DNA of 32,518 nucleotides from an uncultured Collinsella sp. Its GTDB lineage: Bacteria; Actinomycetota; Coriobacteriia; Coriobacteriales; Coriobacteriaceae. Positions 9,096-16,007 of the stretch are shown in pieces (position 1 is the stretch's first letter; the number at the start of each line of letters is the position of its first letter). The notes below the pieces were generated by a model. The model searched no databases, had not been told where the DNA came from, and worked only from the letters and a program-made list of their open reading frames with translations. The stretch covers positions 1 through 32,518 of the forward strand of contig CABUQG010000019.1 in NCBI GenBank assembly GCA_902493535.1, in the 5' to 3' direction. A program made the translations under genes and the position numbers.

Positions 9096-9121
9096 GGACA
9101 GCACATTATGTGCTGTCCTTT
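9096..9121 (+). terminator. Hairpin downstream of valS, probable terminator
   Basis: GGACAGCACA (9096-9105) pairs perfectly with TGTGCTGTCC (9109-9118) around a 3-nt loop and is followed by TTT. It lies 62 nt after the valS stop. The short T-run makes it a moderate call. Confidence 0.55.
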
Positions 9122-9259
9122 GCGTGCGGAACTTGTATCGAGCAAAGCATCGGGCCGCTCCTAGTGCGGTTACGTGGTTGTTTGCAACTGGTAGGTTAGG
9201 GCCACTGGGTTGTGGCCTTGATCATGCTGCAAGCGGATAAAGGCTGATATTGTCAACGC

Positions 9260-9293
9260 GAGGGGCTCATTCTTTTTGATGGGCCTCTTTTTC
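9260..9293 (+). terminator. Terminator-like hairpin just upstream of folC
   Basis: GAGG and CTCAT (9260-9270, with a two-base GG bulge) pair with ATGGG and CCTC (9279-9287), followed by TTTTTC. It ends 22 nt before the folC start. It either ends valS readthrough or acts as an attenuator for folC. Confidence 0.5.
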
Positions 9294-9314
9294 TGTAATT
9301 GGAGACTTTGGGTT

Positions 9315-10658
9315 ATGGCTAAGCGTTCTGGGTCGTATGTCGTTCCTTTTTCGTTTGACTTGCTTTCGTTTGGTGAGGCTGTTGGGCTGGCTGCTGATAC
9401 GGGGCGGATTTCTGGGGATGCTGGTCCTCTGCTTGAGACGGTTGTCGATATGCTCGATGAGCTGGGACGTCCGGACGAGTATTTTGATTGCATTCAGGTC
9501 GCCGGTACCAATGGCAAGACTTCGACCACGCGTTTTTCGGCTGCCATCCTTCGCGGTGAGGGGTTAAAGACCGCACTGTATACGTCTCCGCAGTTGGTGC
9601 GTTATCCCGAGCGCATGGAGGTCGATGGGCGCGTCGTGAGCGATGAGGCGTTTGCCCGTGGCGTTTCTGCCGCCGTCGAGGCGGGGCATCGCGTGAACGC
9701 TCGTCGTGTGGCGGTAGGGGAGCGCGCTTACGCCATTACGCCGTTTGACCTGCTGACGGCTGCCGCGCTGGTGGTGTTTGCCGAGGCTGCAGTGGACGTT
9801 GCTGTGCTCGAGGTCGGCATGGGCGGACGCTGGGATGCTACGAGTGCGACCGATCCCGTGGCCGTAGCCATTACGGGCATTGGGCTCGATCACACACGTA
9901 TTTTGGGCGATACGCTCGAGGCCATTGCGGGGGAGAAGGCTGCGGTTATTAAGCCTGGGCGTTTGGTCGTTTTGGGCGAGGGCACTCACGAGGCGAGCGT
10001 TCAGCGCGTGATGGATGCCCGTTGTCGTGAGTGCGGTGTGGTGCCGCTCGTGGTGAGCCACTCCACGACCAAGGTGCCGACGCATGTGGGCGATTTGGTG
10101 GAGTTCAGCTGCACCACGCCGCGCGCGATTTATACGTCGAGCATGGTCAAGCCGGCCTACCAGCCGCAGAATGCTGCGTGCGCGATTATGCTCTGCGAGG
10201 GTTATCTGGGCCGTGAGCTCGATCACGATACGCTTGATACATCGCTTATGGGCTGCCCCACGCCGGGCCGCTTTGATGTGCTGGGAACCGATCCGCTCAA
10301 GTTGATCGACGCTTGCCATAACCCCCAGAGCTGCGAGAACTTTGTGAGCGCGCTGGACGAGATCGACCCGTGCGTAGGGAATCGCCCCACGCTGCTGTGC
10401 GCCGCGCTGGCCGACAAGGACGTGGCGGGCATCGTCGACGTGCTGATCCCGGCCTTCCCCCGCGTGGTCGTGACGCAGACCGATTCTGATCGCGCCCTAC
10501 CGGCAGAGGAACTCGCCGCACTTGTGGATGCCGATAAGCTCGTGGGCGTGTACCCCAGCGTATCCGAAGCCCTCGCAGCTTTCGAGGCCGCGGGTGAGCC
10601 TTTCGTAGCAGCAGGCACCATCACCCTAGCCGGCGAAGTGGCCGGTCGGCTCCGCTAA
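9315..10658 (+). CDS. folC: Bifunctional folylpolyglutamate synthase / dihydrofolate synthase
   Basis: A Mur-ligase-fold enzyme that adds glutamate to dihydropteroate and extends folate polyglutamate tails in the cytoplasm. It has 447 residues, the usual length. The P-loop is GTNGKTS (64-70). Other family features are TSPQLVRYPERM, the EVGMGGRWDATS metal/ATP region, GLDHTRILGDTLEAIAGEK, and DACHNPQSCENF in the C-terminal ligase domain. I chose the ATG at 9315 because GGAG lies about 10 nt upstream; the longer frame from 9276 would run through the terminator hairpin. It is convergent with the peptidase gene at 11021-12109. Confidence 0.93.
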   Translation: MAKRSGSYVVPFSFDLLSFGEAVGLAADTGRISGDAGPLLETVVDMLDELGRPDEYFDCIQVAGTNGKTSTTRFSAAILRGEGLKTALYTSPQLVRYPERMEVDGRVVSDEAFARGVSAAVEAGHRVNARRVAVGERAYAITPFDLLTAAALVVFAEAAVDVAVLEVGMGGRWDATSATDPVAVAITGIGLDHTRILGDTLEAIAGEKAAVIKPGRLVVLGEGTHEASVQRVMDARCRECGVVPLVVSHSTTKVPTHVGDLVEFSCTTPRAIYTSSMVKPAYQPQNAACAIMLCEGYLGRELDHDTLDTSLMGCPTPGRFDVLGTDPLKLIDACHNPQSCENFVSALDEIDPCVGNRPTLLCAALADKDVAGIVDVLIPAFPRVVVTQTDSDRALPAEELAALVDADKLVGVYPSVSEALAAFEAAGEPFVAAGTITLAGEVAGRLR

Positions 10659-10667
10659 TCCTATTTG

Positions 10668-10708
10668 CCGGGTAGCTAATTTGGTACGGGGCTATTTTAG
10701 CTACTCGG
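10668..10708 (-). repeat. Hairpin repeat with GTAGCT stem, copy 1 (inverted)
   Basis: CCGGGTAGCTAA (10668-10679) pairs with TTAGCTACTCGG (10697-10708) with one G-T wobble. On the minus strand the loop reads close to CCCGTCCCAAATGAGCT, the loop of the related copies at 12232-12277 and 12567-12604. It lies 9 nt after folC and may serve as its transcript end. Confidence 0.6.
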
Positions 10709-10728
10709 TGCCCCGATTTGGCATGCTT

Positions 10729-10888
10729 GCCACGAAATGGGCCTATCTACTACGTTTGACCGGATACCCCCGACCACACCGATAATTGCGAAATTAAAAC
10801 CGCAGGTAGATGGCTTGCCGATTTTCAAAAAATACCCGCATGGTCGACCCATGCGGGTTAAACGTAGTAGATGGGCCGTTTTCGTGGC
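10729..10888 (+). repeat. Long hairpin element with conserved core, copy 1
   Basis: The arms 10729-10757 and 10860-10888 are complementary over 29 positions with two mismatches and one wobble. Inside lie a core starting GCGAAATTAAAACCGCAGG (10788-10816) and a perfect small hairpin (10835-10842 with 10850-10857). The core recurs at 12335-12363 with one mismatch, again between long complementary arms of different sequence. With the palindrome at 10931-10995 it forms a unit of about 267 bp. Confidence 0.75.
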
Positions 10889-10930
10889 GCATCTCTAGGC
10901 TTTCAAATTGGTCGACTTGGCCCCTTGGCA

Positions 10931-10995
10931 GTTGCGGTGAAATAGTACCTGGATTATGCCTCCGTGGGCCAATCTGGGAACTATTCCACCGCAAC
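10931..10995. repeat. Palindromic repeat of the TTGCGGTGGAATAG family, copy 2
   Basis: 10931-10955 pairs imperfectly with 10971-10995. The stem matches the copies at 2201-2273 and 12479-12542. It lies 25 nt beyond the stop of the minus-strand peptidase gene and 42 nt beyond the long hairpin element, so it may also mark that gene's 3' end. Confidence 0.75.
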
Positions 10996-11020
10996 TTATT
11001 GAGGGGCTATTGGGAAGGGG

Positions 11021-12109
11021 CTAGTCTAGGCGGACTGGGTCGTGGGGGTAGGCGTTGAGGATCTCGACGCCGGACTCGGTGACCAGGGCAAGGTCTTCGA
11101 TGCGAACGCCCGTGTGGCCGGGGAGGTAGATGCCCGGCTCGATGGAGAACGTCATGCCCGGCTCTACGACTTGCTCGTTGACAAGCGAAACGTCGCCTGG
11201 CTCGTGGTCCTGCAGACCAATCGAGTGTCCCAGGCGATGAGTAAAGTACTGCCCATAGCCCGCATCCTCAATCACGTCGCGTGCGGCGCGGTCCAGGTCG
11301 CACATGCGCACGCCCGGGGCGATGAGCGCCTCGGCAGCCTCGTTGGCGCGGCGCACGATGTCGTAGATGCGTGCGGTCTCCTCGTCCGGCTCGCCCCAAA
11401 AGAATGTGCGTGTCATGTCCGAGCAGTAGTTGCGGTAACGGCCGCCAATGTCGAACAGCGCCACGTCGCCGCGCTTGAGTACGGTGCCGTCGGGCTCGTG
11501 ATGCGGGTCTCCTGCGTTGGCGCCAAAGCTTACGATGGGCGGAAAGCTAAAGCCCTCGCAGCCGTGATTGCGGTACAGACCGAGCATCTGGTCTGCAATT
11601 TCGCGCTCTGTCACGCCTTCGTGAACGAGCTTGATGGCGTCGGCCATCACAGCGTCGTTGGCGGCCGAGGACGCGCGCATGAGCTCCTGTTCCGCGGCGT
11701 CCTTGTGGGTGCGTGCGGCGGTGACGGCAAAGTCGCCCAGGAAGAACTCGCTTGCGGCGTGACGATCCATAAGGGGCATCAAAAAGCCGGAGCGCATAAC
11801 GGTGTCGATGCCGAGAGGCTTGGCAGGATTGACCTCGCGTGCGATGGCGTCGGCCACGACGTCGGTGTCGGTGTGGTAGGCCACGCGGGCATTGTCGTAC
11901 TCGGGCAGCTGATGCAGGGCGTTGACCAAGATCACCGGCTCGGCATCGCGCGCGAGCAGCACGCCACAAAAACGCTCGAACATATCGGCATAAAAGCCGG
12001 TCAGATAGTAAATCGACCACGGGTCATTCACAAGCAGCTGCGCGCCGGGGTGCTGAGCCTCGAGCGCATCGAGCACGCGCGCCACGCGCTGATCATTGAC
12101 ATGTGCCAT
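11021..12109 (-). CDS. M24-family metallopeptidase, Xaa-Pro aminopeptidase/dipeptidase type
   Basis: A pita-bread-fold metallopeptidase predicted to release the N-terminal residue from peptides with proline in second position, in the cytoplasm. It has 362 residues. Residues 1-130 form the creatinase-like N-domain (DPWSIYYLTGFY). The C-domain carries all five metal ligands: Asp220, Asp231, His295, Glu324 and Glu338, in the motifs LFDIGG, YCSDMTRTF, HRLGHSIG, FSIEPG and RIEDL. I chose the ATG at 12107-12109 because AAAGGA lies just upstream on the minus strand; a longer frame reaches 12148. It is a single-gene unit flanked on both sides by direct copies of the composite palindromic element. Exact specificity (PepP or PepQ type) cannot be decided from sequence alone. 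Confidence 0.9.
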   Translation of the reverse strand: MAHVNDQRVARVLDALEAQHPGAQLLVNDPWSIYYLTGFYADMFERFCGVLLARDAEPVILVNALHQLPEYDNARVAYHTDTDVVADAIAREVNPAKPLGIDTVMRSGFLMPLMDRHAASEFFLGDFAVTAARTHKDAAEQELMRASSAANDAVMADAIKLVHEGVTEREIADQMLGLYRNHGCEGFSFPPIVSFGANAGDPHHEPDGTVLKRGDVALFDIGGRYRNYCSDMTRTFFWGEPDEETARIYDIVRRANEAAEALIAPGVRMCDLDRAARDVIEDAGYGQYFTHRLGHSIGLQDHEPGDVSLVNEQVVEPGMTFSIEPGIYLPGHTGVRIEDLALVTESGVEILNAYPHDPVRLD

Positions 12110-12147
12110 GAAACATCCTTTCGCTAGGTTGCCACCATGGTATCCCA

Positions 12148-12177
12148 TGCCTGGCAGATAGGTGCCTGGCAGATAGG
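12148..12177. repeat. Tandem duplication of a 15-bp sequence
   Basis: TGCCTGGCAGATAGG occurs twice without a gap (12148-12162 and 12163-12177), upstream of the minus-strand peptidase gene. It could affect that gene's promoter, but no -10/-35 pair is clear here. Confidence 0.8.
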
Positions 12178-12231
12178 GGCGCTCCTTTTATGCCGGCACT
12201 TCGGGACACTCCTTGGCATGACCAGCCTAGC

Positions 12232-12277
12232 AAGCAGTAAAAGTAGTCATAAGAGGCCCGTCCCAAATGAGCTGCTT
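12232..12277 (+). repeat. Hairpin repeat with conserved CCCGTCCCAAATGAGCT loop, copy 2
   Basis: AAGCAG (12232-12237) pairs with CTGCTT (12272-12277). The 3' part of the loop is the conserved CCCGTCCCAAATGAGCT. It immediately precedes and slightly overlaps the second long hairpin element. Confidence 0.55.
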
Positions 12278-12435
12278 TCAAAAGTATGGCGGATTACGGG
12301 GATGGACCTGTACTCCTTGACCATGGGAAAAATCGCGAAATTAAAACCGCAGGTAGAAGGCTTATCAAAAATCGAAAATTGCCAGTATGGATGGGGGTCT
12401 CTGAATCAGCCCCGTAATCCGGCATAGTTTTGAAA
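12276..12435 (+). repeat. Long hairpin element with conserved core, copy 2
   Basis: The arms 12276-12301 and 12410-12435 pair at 24 of 26 positions. The core at 12335-12363 begins GCGAAATTAAAACCGCAGG, as in copy 1. Arm-to-core distances (33 and 46 nt) nearly match copy 1 (30 and 43 nt), while the arm sequences differ. It lies upstream of the minus-strand peptidase gene and downstream of the DUF1667 gene. Confidence 0.75.
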
Positions 12436-12478
12436 TGGCACTAAAGTAGGCACAAGCTAAATAACGATTCCAAGGATA

Positions 12479-12542
12479 GTTGCGGTGGAATAGTCCCTGG
12501 ATACCGGGGTTTTGGCGGACATCAGGAACTATTTCACCGCAA
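12479..12542. repeat. Palindromic repeat of the TTGCGGTGGAATAG family, copy 3
   Basis: 12480-12499 pairs with 12523-12542 with two wobble differences. It lies 43 nt after the second long hairpin element, the same spacing as copy 2 relative to the first. It is downstream of the DUF1667 gene. Confidence 0.75.
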
Positions 12543-12566
12543 TTGTGGAGGGGCGGGGTGGATGGC

Positions 12567-12604
12567 GGGGTAGCTAAAAGAACCCCGTCCCAAATGAGCT
12601 ACTT
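12567..12604 (+). repeat. Hairpin repeat with GTAGCT stem, copy 3, at the end of the oxidoreductase operon
   Basis: GTAGCT (12570-12575) pairs with AGCTAC (12597-12602), with the conserved loop CCCGTCCCAAATGAGCT. An alternative pairing is GGGG (12567-12570) with CCCC (12583-12586). It overlaps the stop codon of the DUF1667 gene, so on the minus strand it begins at the end of that operon and may act in 3'-end formation. Confidence 0.55.
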
Positions 12605-13001
12605 AGGCAGGGTCGATGTCCATGCTGGCGATGAGGTCGGTACCGGTGTCTAGGAGGTCGGGGAGGACTACATCGCCCATACGGATGGGGGCTTTGACCA
12701 CTAGGCCGCGGATGAGGTCCATAGCCTGGGCGTGAAGTGCCAGCGGGATGGCTTCGGCCGTGCGCACGGGCAGCAGCGCCTCGTCGCCGCTGGATACGGC
12801 AACGGTGGTAGTGAGTACGCGCATGGGGCAGGTGAGCTCCTGATGCGCGAACGTATCACCGCGCGGGCAGCTGTTGCCGGTCACGGAGCGCACCTCTACC
12901 ACGGCGCCGTCTGCGCTGCGCTCGACCTCTACGGTCAGGAGGCACTCGGATGGGCAGGTGGTGCAGTTGAACTGCTGCGTTTCTATCGCGTTTATGCTCA
13001 T
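12603..13001 (-). CDS. DUF1667 domain protein, third gene of the GlpA-like operon
   Basis: A 132-residue cysteine-containing protein. CTTCPSEC near the N-terminus and GNSCPRG plus TCPMRV further on are the DUF1667 cysteine pattern, which suggests metal or Fe-S binding. The function is not established. The family typically sits next to the two FAD-dependent oxidoreductases seen here, so it probably forms a complex with them or passes electrons. I chose the ATG at 12999-13001 because GAGGAGG lies 9 nt upstream, inside the last codons of the preceding gene; the longer frame to 13052 would overlap that gene. Translational coupling is likely. Confidence 0.85.
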   Translation of the reverse strand: MSINAIETQQFNCTTCPSECLLTVEVERSADGAVVEVRSVTGNSCPRGDTFAHQELTCPMRVLTTTVAVSSGDEALLPVRTAEAIPLALHAQAMDLIRGLVVKAPIRMGDVVLPDLLDTGTDLIASMDIDPA

Positions 13002-13005
13002 GGCC

Positions 13006-14373
13006 CTACGCCTCCTCAATGGGATCGACGGACAGGACAATCTCGCTAACACCCAGGTCTAGTGCGCGCTGAATCATCTTTGCCGGCAGAGGGAAGCTTT
13101 CCATGACGCTCGGTTTAAACGGGCGGACCTTGCCTGTGAATAGTTCATCGTCGCCTGCCAGAATGCGCACGTGGGCGGCGTCGACCGGTCGGCGTACGCG
13201 GAAGTTGAGTTTGGTGAGTGTCACAGCCGTAATGCGTCCCGGTAGCGCGTAGCCCGCGATACCGGCAGGGGAGACCGTGAGCTGGCAGCCCGGGCCCGCA
13301 GCGCCCGCATCCACCCCAGCACCACAGCCCAACGCGTACGCCGCCGCGGCTGCACCGGCGCGTTCGGACTCGGTTGTCACGTTGTCGGCCAGGTCGTGCA
13401 CGTGCAGCACGTTGCCACAGGCAAAGATGCCCGGCACGCCCGTTTGCAGGCTCTGATCAACCATGGCGCCGCGCGTGCGTGGGTCAAGCTCCACGCCTGC
13501 GGCAACCGAAAGCTCGTTTTCGGGAATCAGACCCACCGAAAGTAGCAGCGTGTCGCACGGAACAACGCGCTCGGTTCCCGGAATGGGCGCCAGGCTCTCG
13601 TCGACCCGACTCACCTCGACGGCCTCCACGCGATCGTGTCCGATTACGCGTGTGACGGTAGTGGACAGGTGAAGCGGAATGCCAAAGTCGTCCAGGCAGT
13701 TCTTGACGTTGCGGCGCAGACCGTTGGCGTACGGCATGAGCTCGTACACGCCCTCGACCGAAATTCCCTCGAGCGTACAGCGGCGCGCCATGATCAGCCC
13801 GATGTCGCCCGAGCCCAAAATGACGGCACGCGAGCCGGGCTTGAGATTTTCGATATTGATGTATCGCTGCGCCAGGCCAGCCGTAAACACGCCGGCGGGG
13901 CGGCTGCCGGGGATCTTGATCTCGCTGCGTGTGCGCTCGCGGCATCCCATAGCAAGGACGACCGCACGCCCGGTGAGCTGAAGCATACCGGTACGGCTCA
14001 TGAGCGTGACGGTGTGGAGTGCGGCGTCTTCCGTGGACTCGCTCGAATCGATCCCAAGCACCATGCTGCCCAGGAACAGCGCAATGTCGGTCGCGCGCAC
14101 CTGGTCGATAAAGCGCTGCGCGTACTCGGGACCGGTGAGCTCCTGCTTAAAGTGCGAAAGGCCAAAACCCGGGTGAATGCACTGGCGGAGTATTCCGCCC
14201 AGATGCTGCTCACGTTCCACGATGGCCACGCTCGCGCCGGCCTTATGCGCGGCAAGCGCGGCCGCCATGCCGGCAGGGCCGCCGCCGATAACGACCACGT
14301 CGAACGCCTGCGTCTGCACCGCCTCGGTAGTTCCTGCTTCTGCGCGTCCGTCGCGCATATCAAGCGTCGCCAT
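13006..14373 (-). CDS. FAD/NAD(P)-dependent oxidoreductase (pyridine nucleotide-disulfide type)
   Basis: A 455-residue flavoprotein with two dinucleotide-binding motifs: VVVIGGGPAGMAAA near residue 28 (FAD) and AVILGSGDIGL near residue 185 (NAD(P)H). A third FAD-contact motif, GIFACGNVLHVHD, lies near residue 325. It probably moves electrons between NAD(P) and the GlpA-like subunit, whose stop lies 1 nt upstream of its ATG. An AGGGGGT ribosome site overlaps the end of that gene. The N-terminal ~25 residues before the first glycine motif are low in conservation. Substrate and direction are inferred only from context. Confidence 0.88.
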   Translation of the reverse strand: MATLDMRDGRAEAGTTEAVQTQAFDVVVIGGGPAGMAAALAAHKAGASVAIVEREQHLGGILRQCIHPGFGLSHFKQELTGPEYAQRFIDQVRATDIALFLGSMVLGIDSSESTEDAALHTVTLMSRTGMLQLTGRAVVLAMGCRERTRSEIKIPGSRPAGVFTAGLAQRYINIENLKPGSRAVILGSGDIGLIMARRCTLEGISVEGVYELMPYANGLRRNVKNCLDDFGIPLHLSTTVTRVIGHDRVEAVEVSRVDESLAPIPGTERVVPCDTLLLSVGLIPENELSVAAGVELDPRTRGAMVDQSLQTGVPGIFACGNVLHVHDLADNVTTESERAGAAAAAYALGCGAGVDAGAAGPGCQLTVSPAGIAGYALPGRITAVTLTKLNFRVRRPVDAAHVRILAGDDELFTGKVRPFKPSVMESFPLPAKMIQRALDLGVSEIVLSVDPIEEA

Positions 14374-14374
14374 C

Positions 14375-15838
14375 CTAGCGCACCCCCTTCAGCGGTCCCT
14401 CGACCAGCCAAGAACCGGCATCCTCCAGCAGCACCTCGCTGGGGTCGCAGCCCAGCTCGTGCGCTAGGATCGCCACCACGCGGCTCTGACAAAAGCCACT
14501 CTGGCACCGACCCATGCCGGCGCGGCAGCGGCGCTTGACGCCTTCGACCGAAACCGCGCCAGGACGGCGTCGAATCGCGGCCACGATCTCGGCCTCGGGC
14601 ACCGTCTCGCAGCGGCAGACGATCTGCCCCCACGCGGGGTCGGACTCAATGAGCTCTTTCTTGCGCGCAAGCGGTGCGCGGTCAAAGTCATCCGGCGCAC
14701 GGCGAATCGGGTCCCAATCGTCCCGTTCGCGTAGGGCCACGCCGGCATCGCGCAGCACCTGCTCCATGCGCTCGGCAATGGCTGGCGCGCTCGCCACGCC
14801 CGGCGACTGAATGCCCGCCGCCTGGAACAGCCCCGGCACCACGGCCGACTGCCCAATAAAGAAGTCGTTGGTCCCCTGAATGACCGGGCGACCGCCGGCA
14901 AACGCGCGCACCACGCGACGTGTGTCCAGGTCGGGCACCAGCTTGCGCGCGCCGCTCAGCAGCGCGTTGACATCGGTCGCGTAGGTCTGTGTATCGCCGG
15001 GCTCGCGCACGGCGGCCGTCGCGGTAATCACGGTGTTGCCATGTGCGGTGCCCGTGACGATAACTCCCTTGGTCACCGGCGTGGGAACGGGGTAGAGCGG
15101 CATGAGCGCACGTGGCTCCTTGTCCAGCACTACGATGTTGCCCTGGCGCCAGACCATCTGGAACTCCTCGGCGCCTGCCATATGCGAGATGTCCGCGGCA
15201 CCGTTGCCCGCGGCGTTGATCAGGTAACGGCAGCGCACGTCGCCGGCTGGCGTCACCAGCGTAAAGCGTGCAGCCCCGTCAGTTGCCTCGCTGCCAGAAA
15301 CCTCAATCGCCTCCACCGGTGCGGAGCGCATAAACGTCACGCCGTTGGCGACCGCGTTCTCCAGCGCGGCGATGGCCACTTCAAACGGGTCGACGTAACC
15401 GGTCGAGGGGCACCACAACGCGCACGTCGCCCTGGCGCTCGCGCGCGGCTCCAGCTCGTGGATGCGGTCGGGGCCAATGATCGCCAGCTCGGGCACGCCG
15501 TTGGCCAGGCCATTCTGACGCAGCTTCTCCAGGTGCGCGCGGTCTTCGTCGTTAAACCCCAGCACCATCGACCCAGTGCGGCGGAACAAAAAGCCTAGCT
15601 CCTGGGCCCACGTGCTATATAGCTCGCAGCCGCGGGCGTTGACCTGCGCCTTTACCGTGCCCGGTGCCGGATCGTAACCGGCGTGCACCAGGCCGCCGTT
15701 AGCCTTCGACGCGCCCAGCGCGATATCGTTGGCCGCCTCGACCACACAAATGGAAAGGTCATAGCGCGCGAGCTGCCGCGCGATGGCGCACCCGGTGATG
15801 CCCGCGCCCACAATTGCGATATCAAACGTTTCCGTCAC
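14375..15838 (-). CDS. GlpA-like FAD-dependent oxidoreductase with C-terminal BFD [2Fe-2S] domain
   Basis: A 487-residue protein resembling anaerobic glycerol-3-phosphate dehydrogenase subunit A and LhgO-type 2-hydroxyacid oxidases. The N-terminal DAO fold starts with FDIAIVGAGITGCAIA and contains ASKANGGLVHAGYD. The C-terminal BFD-like domain carries Cys408, Cys410, Cys445 and Cys450 (CRC and GMGRCQSGFC), the expected 2Fe-2S ligands. It starts with GTG at 15836-15838, with GGGAGG about 4 nt upstream. It is the first gene of a tightly packed three-gene minus-strand operon. No glpC-like membrane anchor gene is seen, so the electron acceptor is unclear. Glycerol-3-phosphate is the best guess for substrate, not proven. 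Confidence 0.85.
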   Translation of the reverse strand: MTETFDIAIVGAGITGCAIARQLARYDLSICVVEAANDIALGASKANGGLVHAGYDPAPGTVKAQVNARGCELYSTWAQELGFLFRRTGSMVLGFNDEDRAHLEKLRQNGLANGVPELAIIGPDRIHELEPRASARATCALWCPSTGYVDPFEVAIAALENAVANGVTFMRSAPVEAIEVSGSEATDGAARFTLVTPAGDVRCRYLINAAGNGAADISHMAGAEEFQMVWRQGNIVVLDKEPRALMPLYPVPTPVTKGVIVTGTAHGNTVITATAAVREPGDTQTYATDVNALLSGARKLVPDLDTRRVVRAFAGGRPVIQGTNDFFIGQSAVVPGLFQAAGIQSPGVASAPAIAERMEQVLRDAGVALRERDDWDPIRRAPDDFDRAPLARKKELIESDPAWGQIVCRCETVPEAEIVAAIRRRPGAVSVEGVKRRCRAGMGRCQSGFCQSRVVAILAHELGCDPSEVLLEDAGSWLVEGPLKGVR

Positions 15839-15855
15839 AGTGCCTCCCAGAAGAG

Positions 15856-15870
15856 TTGACAGGCTGTCAA
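15856..15870. promoter_or_regulatory. Palindromic operator-like site upstream of the GlpA-like operon
   Basis: TTGACAGGCTGTCAA is a perfect 7-bp dyad around one central base, 18-32 nt upstream of the GTG start. On the minus strand, AT-rich TAGGAT and GATAGT lie just upstream of it and could supply a -10 element, placing the dyad near the transcript start as a repressor site would be. The binding protein is unknown. Confidence 0.45.
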
Positions 15871-16007
15871 TAGGACTATCCTACGGTCTGCACGCCCCCA
15901 GCGCAGCGGCAATGCGGCGAACAGCCCCGCAACACCCGCCAACGGCAGGCGAGGGGAGACTCGGGACCATCGGTGACCTCGTCTGCCGTCCCTGGTGTCA
16001 GAAGTTT

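Noticed and set aside
10810..11058. 82-codon frame between folC and the peptidase gene
   Set aside because: It runs through two palindromic repeats and the 3' end of the minus-strand gene; no ribosome site.
12137..12427. 96-codon frame upstream of the peptidase gene
   Set aside because: It is composed of the tandem duplication and the hairpin elements; no family resemblance.
14177..14538. Plus-strand frames opposite the FAD oxidoreductase and GlpA-like genes
   Set aside because: The minus-strand genes have full domain signatures and tight operon spacing; the plus-strand frames have none.
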